From Ancistrus triradiatus (lineage: Eukaryota > Chordata > Actinopteri > Siluriformes > Loricariidae): DNA of 64,000 nucleotides. This document shows positions 57,049 to 64,000 of the stretch, in pieces; position 1 is the first letter of the stretch; each line of letters begins with the position of its first letter. The translations under genes were made by a program, and so were the position numbers. Below the pieces are notes generated by a model, which saw only the letters and a program-made list of their open reading frames with translations, did not search any database and was not told the DNA's origin. The stretch is taken from NCBI GenBank assembly GCA_025084515.1, contig JAJAGP010000758.1:1-64000 (forward strand), given 5' to 3'.

Positions 57049-58254
57049 GCTTCAAGCTGTTCAAACTGAGCTCACACATAACACTTCCTGTATAAATTTT
57101 ATATTTGAAATAGCTACTTAACGATAATAGCTACTCAACGATGTCATAATAATTAGACTTTGGAGTCCATCTTAAAGGTTGTGCAAATTTGTGTACATGC
57201 TGGGGACAACTCTTGCATCCTCAGTGTCTCAGTCCAGCCGGCTGCTGGAAATGGTAGGGACAGAGATCCTGATCTCAATCCTGGGTAAAGCTTACAAGGT
57301 GAAGGTACAGTGGTCTGTTTACAGAAAAAGCCCCAGCTGCATGAAGTGCACTCCCAGTGCTGGTCACAAGCCCAGATACTGTAAATGGGGAGTATTGTGT
57401 CAGGTTTTATCCAGCAAAAAACCTGTGACAATTTACTATGCAGTGATCTGTTTTAGAGACCCTTAACGGGAGCAGTCAATCTAGAATTACATTTCAAGGT
57501 GGGCTAATCTTATGTGGAATTCCCATGAAATACAGGAAAGAAAGATAGAAGGAGGGCCAATGTGAGGCTAATGGCATATGGAAGGACACATTTTCGTCTC
57601 AAAGTTAATGACAATATTCCCTTGGTGGGAATTTCAGCATTTTGCTCTTTTATTTTGTGGTCTTTCAAGCATGTCACAGCACTACTAGGATGCAGTACGT
57701 GTAATTGTGTGCTCCGGACCAGCTGTAATAAAAAGGATCTCAAGGTCACATGAGAAGAGCCAGGGGTGATCAAACTTGGCTACTGTCACTGCTGTTTTCT
57801 ATGTTCCAGAAACACATACTGTGCACATGCTGTTTTGATTCAATTAACAAACTGTAAATGTATTTTGAACTAACGTTGTTTAAAATCGGTTAGCTAGCAT
57901 GTCTGCTACTATGGGATAGCAGAAGGACATGGGGGTGTTCCAAATTTACACAATTATGCAACTCAACGTTTTCAGTTTGACCAATTCTAATTTTGACTAG
58001 AAAAATTTGGCATGTTCCTTGTCTGTTGCTTAGTACTCGGCGCACTTGCTTAAACTACTCAGGTCGAAACTCGATTCACGAATCGGTAGAGAATGATTCA
58101 GGTTCACAACAGCCTTGCTCAGATAAGATCCCCACTATTTTTAAGATAGACCGAAATGTGTGAATAAGAAGCCAACTTTAGCCTCATCTCCGCTATGATA
58201 CACCAAATACTCATTAAACCCCCCAGTTCACGATACATTTAATTTAAGATAAAT
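57049..58254. other. no gene recognised
   Basis: Unassigned DNA. Open frames of 87-95 codons around 57153-57773 on both strands show no domain. Confidence 0.45.
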
Positions 58255-58466
58255 TTGTTGGAACACATCTCCTTCGTAAATCAGGGAGCACATGTGCAAT
58301 ACAACTCCATTAATGCATATAATGCCTTATACAGTGTAGATTTTCTGGGGGTCTGGAATGGATTAATTCAATTTAGATTATTCTTTATGGGAAAAATTTG
58401 CTCAGTACTCATCATTTTCGGTTCTCAACAAGCCTTCTGGAACGTATTAAGGACGAGGTACCAATG
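58255..58466 (-). mobile_element. pogo/Tigger-like transposon end, inverted copy
   Basis: Reverse complement of 24842-25046: on the minus strand it starts CATTGGTACCTCGTCCTTAA after TA, then CCCATAAAGAATAATCTAAA and GACCCCCAGAAAATCTACAC. The alignment with the 24.8 kb copy is lost near the left edge. No transposase is present. Confidence 0.7.
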
Positions 58467-58598
58467 TATAATATTAATTAGGGAAAAGGTTTTCACATGG
58501 TCTTAGTCATTACATTACATTTATAGTGTAACTAGGCAATAAAGCCTATACAAATTCTTCCTTTTCAAACAATAGGTTATGATCATTATTAAAATGTA

Positions 58599-59696
58599 CG
58601 GTGGTGCTTGAAAGTTTGTGAACCATTAAGAATTGTCTATATTTCTGCATAAATATAATTTAAAACATCGTCAGATTTTCACAAGTCCTAAAAGTAGATA
58701 AAGGGAACCCAGTTAAACAAATGAGACAAAAATATTATACTTGGTCATACTTGGTATACTGAATGAGGAAAATGATCCAATATTACATATTAGTGAGTGG
58801 CAAAGGTTTGTGAACCTTTGCTTTCAGTATCTGGCGTGACCCTCCTCTGCAGCAATAACTACAACTAAACGTTTCCTGTAATTGTTGATCAGTCCTGCAC
58901 ACCAGTTTGGAGGAATTTTAGCCCATTCCTCCATACAGAACAGCTTCAACTCTGGGATGTTGGTGGGTTTCCTCACATTAACTGCTCGCTTCAGGTCCTT
59001 CCACAACATTTCAATTGGATTAAGATCAGGACTTTGACTTGGCCATTCCAAAACATTAACTTTATTCTTCTTTAACCTTTCTTTGGTAGAACGACTTGTA
59101 TGCTTAGGGTCGTTGTCTTGCTGCATGACCCACCTTCTATTGAGATTCAGTTCAGGGACAGATGTCCTGACATTTTCCTTTGAAATTCTCTGGTATAATT
59201 CAGAATTCATTGTTCTATCAATGATGGCAAGCTTTTTAACCTGTTTTGTAAGTTTTGTAACATGTTCCAGCCTGATGAGCATCAACAACTGTTTTTCTGA
59301 GGTCCTCAGAAATCTCCTTTGTTCGTGCCATGATACACTTCCACGAATGTGTTGTAAAGAGCAGACTTTGATAGATCCCTGTTGTTTAAATAAAACAGGG
59401 TACCCACTCACACCTGATTGTCATCCCATTGATTGAAAACACCTGACTCTGATTTCACCTTCAAATTAACTGCCAATCCTAGAGGTTCACATACTTTTGC
59501 CACTCACTAATATGTAATATTGGATCATTTTCCTCAATAAATAAATGACCAAGTATAATATTTTTGTCTCATTTGTTTAACTGGGTTCTTTTTATCTACT
59601 TTTACGACTTGTGTAAAAATCTGTTGATGTTTTAGGTCATATTTATCCAGAAATACAGAACATTCTAAAGGGTTCACAAACTGTCAAGCACCACTG
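58599..59696 (-). mobile_element. Tc1 family 1 element, internally deleted, both ends present
   Basis: Both termini (CGGTGGTGCTTGAAAG at 58599 and TCAAGCACCACTG ending at 59696) and both TA dinucleotides are present. The length is 1098 bp instead of about 1.55 kb. On the minus strand the start codon at 59331 reads MARTKEISEDLRKTVVDAHQ, then a deletion of about 500 bp removes most of the DNA-binding and first catalytic region. The remainder, in another frame, has QQDNDPKHTSRSTKERLKKN and DLNPIEMLWKDLKRA with the last two residues of the DD34E triad. It cannot encode an active transposase but could still be mobilised in trans. Confidence 0.9.
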
Positions 59697-61076
59697 TACA
59701 TGTGCAAGCGTCCTTTAATTGACACATGCATGTCTAACTCTGTTGCCTCTGTTCACTGTGGTCACTGCTCACAAAAATTGGTCTACTTTGTGTTGTTCAT
59801 TAAACTAGTAACCCTCAAGCTGAAAGTTCTTCACTTATACAGAATATCAGATACTACAATCAAAAAGGTTTTACAGAAATGCTAAAAGAGTTAAAATCCT
59901 TTAACAGTGAATACTGGCTATTAATATAAAGCCATAGAAACCATTCTGTTCCTCTGCCTTTCTAGCTCTTGCCAGCTCTCCAATGGATAAAGATAAAAGG
60001 ACATACAGAGGATGAAGAGTCCTGTGGAGTCTTTGGTTCTGACAGCATGTAGATAGGTAGACTATACCTGCAGCCATGTACTCAACCATCTGAACAAGGC
60101 AATTTTTCAGGTTTGATGCCCACTTGGAGGTCTGAGACTTACATGATAAGCTAAATTAAATAGACATGCTAAACAGACATGAGCGTGGCAGGTAGGGAGA
60201 AATCGAGAGCACATGAAACTGTCTCACTAAGAGTGAAAGATTAAAAAGCAGCAAAACTAAACAGGTTCCATGCATGGCCTGCATTGCTGCTTCTATTACT
60301 TTTTTGCGTACTTGATGACAAAATGTTATGATGAAAAATAACTGAATAATTACTTCCTGCCTCAGGAACACACCTGAACAAGGTCCAAAAGAGTGCATAA
60401 TAAAGTATTAATTCAGTTATCCTATAATGAATATCAGTATCACAACTGATAGTGACCTGACATCTTATTGGATCAGATTTGGAATATTTTCTGCTGACAT
60501 GCTGGGACTGTGAATGTGCATTAATCGTCATTGTATTTATTGTGAGTTGCCCTGTGATTCCCATCCCTAGAACTGTACATAACGTATGATGTCATGTTAA
60601 ATGACGTATACTGTCATAAGCAAACTAGTCAAAAATAGAATATGCCAAAGAAACCTTCATCAGCCCCCCCCATGCAAGCCTCTCAGTCAATCCATGACAC
60701 TCAGCTTATCAGCACATCAATAAGGGACGGCTAATCAATATGCTTTTTTTTGTGTCAGTCCTTGGAAACAGTGTGCTATCACACCCACACAGCTTAGTAA
60801 AACCTGCCTATTTGAGCCTAAGACAGGATTGATGTCCACCACATCTTGTGTCAATGTCAAATCTAAAAGAATACTTCCCATTGAAGCCAGTATAAAATTA
60901 TAATGTAAGGCTTAGTAGGTAAGATACTGACTGTAATATACAAGACTCTGGGATAATTGTACTAAGAAAGCAATATTTGCTTCACAAATGACTTTTAAGT
61001 GCTTTTATAAGTGTATTTCCCATAGAAATTTAAGACTTTTCTAGAATACACTTAATGTGAAGTCCATTTATGATCT
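59697..61076. other. no gene recognised
   Basis: Unassigned intron-like DNA. Confidence 0.5.
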
Positions 61077-61290
61077 TCGCCGCCCAGGGAGGTTGGGTCC
61101 CTTTTTGAGTCTTGGTCCTCCCAAGGTTTCTTCCTATAACACTCAGGGAGTTTTTCCTTGCCACTGTCACCCTAGGCTTGCTCAATTTGGAATTGGACGT
61201 AGTTATTAGGAGATAATCTAAACTTGTAAAGTTGCTTTGAGACAATGCTCCATTGTAAAAAGCGCTATATAAATAAATCTGACTTGACTA
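61077..61290 (+). mobile_element. L2-like LINE 3' tail
   Basis: GGTTGGGTCCCTTTTTGAGT, CTCCCAAGGTTTCTTCC and AATGCTCCATTGTAAAAAGC followed by AAATAAATCTGACTTGACT are nearly identical to 6080-6287. Only the tail is present. Confidence 0.9.
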
Positions 61291-61479
61291 TGCAAGTGAG
61301 AACAACAAAGTCAGCACATCACATGAATCAAACAGGTGATTGGAATGTTCCCAGGTCATGCTCGTGGCAATACTGGCAGTGGCACTGAGTTGGATCTAGA
61401 GCAATGTCAGAAAATTTTGGAATTCTTAGAAAACATTAGGACATTTTCAGGCAAGTGAGGAGGAATGTTAACTTGGTAC

Positions 61480-61735
61480 AACACAAAATCTACACAGACC
61501 ATACCAATCCACCAGTGTCCGCACCGCCTGCCCTGGGCCAAATGGCACATCACTGCTTAAAAGATCAAAGAGATGCTGGCTGCCGGTGTCATCAAACCAT
61601 TCAGCAGCCCATGGATGGCACTGGCCATGCTAGTTAAGACAAGAAACGGAGTGGTGCTTTAGTTTGATTTTATCTGCGTTTAAATGCTGTTAAAAAACTG
61701 ACTTCCATCCTTTACCATGTATATCTCTGCTGTGG
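61480..61735 (+). pseudogene. Ty3/Gypsy-type reverse transcriptase fragment
   Basis: The plus strand around 61570-61670 reads EMLAAGVIKPFSSPWMALAM followed by LVKTRNGVVL, then stops. MLAAGVI-P-SSPW and VLVKKKDG are the conserved beginning of Gypsy reverse transcriptases, just before the FCVDYR-LN motif, which survives here only as a broken remnant (TTTAAATGCTGTT at 61679). The fragment is about 250 bp, has in-frame stops and no neighbouring protease, RNase H or LTR that I can identify. A Tc1 end follows 30 bp downstream. Confidence 0.75.
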
Positions 61736-61765
61736 CCATTGGCAAGTCAAAAAAAGTCTGTATGG

Positions 61766-61968
61766 CAAAAGGTATGTCACTCACTAATATGTAATATTGG
61801 ATCATTTTTAATAAATAAATGACCAAGTATAATATTTTTGTCTCATAAGTTTCATTGAGGTCTCTTGATCTACTCTTAGGACGTGTGAAAATATGATGAT
61901 GCTTTAGGTCATATTTATGCAGAAATATAGAAAATTATAAAGGGTTCACAAACTTTTAAGCACCACTG
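61766..61968 (+). mobile_element. Tc1 family 1, right-end fragment
   Basis: TAATATGTAATATTGGATCA through AAATGACCAAGTATAATATT to TTTAAGCACCACTG, followed by TA. Only the right inverted repeat remains. Confidence 0.85.
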
Positions 61969-61970
61969 TA

Positions 61971-64000
61971 AGTCCTAACTTCTTGGTGCATCATTCACTC
62001 TTCGCATGTATCACTGTTAATTATCATGGCTAGGTCACTGTCACGGACATTCAGCTATCGACACTCACCGCTCAGCTCGCTATATTAGTGAGTTGTCACC
62101 AGCGTGACTAGAACTGATGCCTGCCTCTGGTGTAGCTGGCATGTCAGGCAGTCATGTAGGATTCCACAGGATTCACACCAGCCCAACTGATGTTCAGACA
62201 TGAGCTTTGAATCCCCATAAAGCTAGTGTTTGGGACCCCACCTGGTGAGAAAGTGAACATGACCTCCACCACTAAAGACTTGCTGGTAAGCCTGAGGAGC
62301 ATGCTTATTGGCACATAGCATGGCACCCTTCACCTAATAATATTTCATAATTCAAGCATGGCAGGAAAACAAAACCCTTCTCAAGCATGAGAGCAGAACA
62401 AACTTCCTGAGCATTGCCTGCAAAACTGCAATAACAGTATCCAGAGCATAGGAAGCCACAACAAACAAGTTTTAGATTACTGGAAAATAAGCATGAAATT
62501 CATCATCTCTAACCAATGTGGTAAGTATTGTCATGTTTAGGACAAGGAGAGACTGATCTGGAGTGAGTGGTCTTGTGCATGCCAAAATCAGTGGAGGTGG
62601 GAGAGAATGGCATAGAGGAGTGGACACTCCATGTGGCAATGTGTCACGGACTTAGACTCAACTGCATTCGGGAACTTCTGTACATGCATTACCCCACGAA
62701 AATTCATCTTTTCTCCAAAAATTGCAACAACTGTAACTGGTTGTCCTTTCACCTAATCTTGAGCTCCATCTACCAGACCTGTAAAACCAAACACTCATAA
62801 AATTATCAACGTCTACAAGAAGGTCTGTCAACTCTGGATATTGGAAAGGCTAAGAAACACCCGAGAGACTCCTCCCTGATAGGCAGTATATCTCAGGTCA
62901 CCAATGCCTGATGGAGTTCAGATTTCACTACACATTTACTTGCAGCATGTAGAAAGGATATACTGAAAAAGAAATCATCATTACATTTATCTAACTACTG
63001 TAATGAGTGAGTGAACTCTGTTAAATCAAATGCATGTAATGGCATAAGCAGAAAATGCCTGAGCAACCACGGACCTAACTGCCTGACCAAAATGTAACTA
63101 GCTCTCTTCTAGCTCTTTGGAGGGATACCAAGCTTGAGACCACTTTAAGTCTCGAGCACTTGAAGTTTTCAAAGTGCACCCATGACAGAGACTAAATCCT
63201 CACACAGGATAACCTCCAGACACAATAAAGCCAAAATAACAAATCAAAATAACAAACAGCATCACAAAAGGATTGGTGGTTAGTATCACCTAGCTTGACA
63301 AGTTTAACATGTTAATATGTTTTATTGTTCTCTAAACTGTTACTAGGTACACTGCTGTTCCTACTTCTATGTAGGAGAAGTCAGACAGCATGAAACAGGA
63401 GAATAAGATCAAACTTTGAATCAAATGATGCTGAGAAGCTGTGATTAAAAGGCATGTGACTTGATATGAATTTGGTTCATCCTAAAAATCCCATACAGAG
63501 CAGAACAAATATCTCATGGAGAGCATAATATAACAAGCAACCTTCCTTTACACCTAAAAATAAAGTACTATAGACAATCTGGTGACTAAATTCTTAAAAA
63601 TAAACATGTAGTTCAAATGGCCTGTTAGACTACATCTCTGTCATTTCAGAATATCAAAGTTATGGATGACTTGTACTGCTAAAAATAGTATTTTTTCTCT
63701 AACATAATTATAATGAAGCCTACACAACTAAATATAGTACGGGTGCTCCACATTTTACTGTATGATGGGTCGGTTACGATTTTTTGACTATACGATGGGA
63801 TTACAATACTACACAAATACACCTTCAGCAGACAATGTATTCTGAATTTTGAATTTTGATTTGCGATAAACAGTAAGATACTTTTCAGTAAGGGGAGCAT
63901 CTGGGAAGAAGCCAGTTAACTGAGCTAAGCAGCAGTGCCAGTGGACTTCAATTCAATACACTATAATGTCAATTCAATACTTTACTCAGAAAATTACATG
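61971..64000. other. no gene recognised
   Basis: Unassigned intron-like DNA to the end of the window. Open frames are short and without domains. Confidence 0.5.

Noticed and set aside
57153..57773. Overlapping open frames of 87-95 codons on both strands
   Set aside because: No recognisable family and no conserved splice sites. They may be random.
11192..64000. Further SHANK exons (ankyrin repeats, first half of SH3) on the minus strand
   Set aside because: I looked for the expected protein phrases next to splice signals and found none. A proper spliced alignment could still find small exons.

Overview
The window looks like nuclear DNA of a teleost fish. It is dominated by degraded copies of transposon families typical of teleosts: several Tc1/mariner families, pogo/Tigger-like and hAT elements, L2-like and RTE-like LINEs, Ty3/Gypsy-type LTR elements and AGCATTTAGCAGACGC-type dispersed repeats. 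Microsatellites are abundant and there are no compact genes. Family assignments come from recognising conserved sequence by eye; no database search was run.

The only host coding sequence I can support is one 114-bp internal exon on the minus strand (11078-11191). It encodes the second half of an SH3 domain that closely resembles SHANK-family scaffolds, most like SHANK3, and it has good splice sites on both sides. I found no neighbouring exon. The window therefore seems to be one exon plus very large, transposon-filled introns, about 11 kb on its 3' side and about 53 kb on its 5' side.

Layout. 1-1.85 kb: nothing recognised. 1.86-3.9 kb: a 138-bp tandem array inside a larger duplicated block. 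4.5-6.3 kb: 3' end of an L2-like LINE. 6.3-10.7 kb: tRNA-like sequence, a 33-bp minisatellite and Tc1 fragments. 11.1 kb: the SH3 exon. 13 kb: another LINE tail. 15.48-19.65 kb: an LTR retroelement with 5-bp target duplications, no visible gag-pol, and a long array with a 30-bp period that reads like a proline-rich repeat protein. 21.5-23.8 kb: a pyrimidine-rich minisatellite split by a solo LTR that carries a second solo LTR. 24.8-28.5 kb: a Tigger-like end and tRNA-like sequence. 30.2-31.7 kb: Tc1 in RTE in another Tc1. 32.9-33.5 kb: a pogo-like element. 35.5-40.4 kb: a Tc1 element split by a 3.3-kb RTE LINE with a perfect 19-bp target duplication. 43-44.5 kb: a Tc1 relic beside a long palindromic element. 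49.8-53.1 kb: purine tract, TA repeat and two complementary half Tc1 copies tail to tail. 53.4-54.1 kb: hAT relic. 56.6-57.0 kb: pogo MITE inside a LINE tail. 58-62 kb: more Tc1, Tigger, LINE and Gypsy fragments. The rest is unassigned intron-like DNA.

None of the transposons seems able to move by itself: each is truncated, frameshifted or internally deleted. The nesting gives a relative time order. The RTE at 36.9-40.2 kb has an exact target duplication and a 311-codon open endonuclease segment, so it looks like one of the younger insertions, yet its reverse-transcriptase half is badly degraded. The most unusual object is the LTR element with the 30-bp-periodic reading frame.
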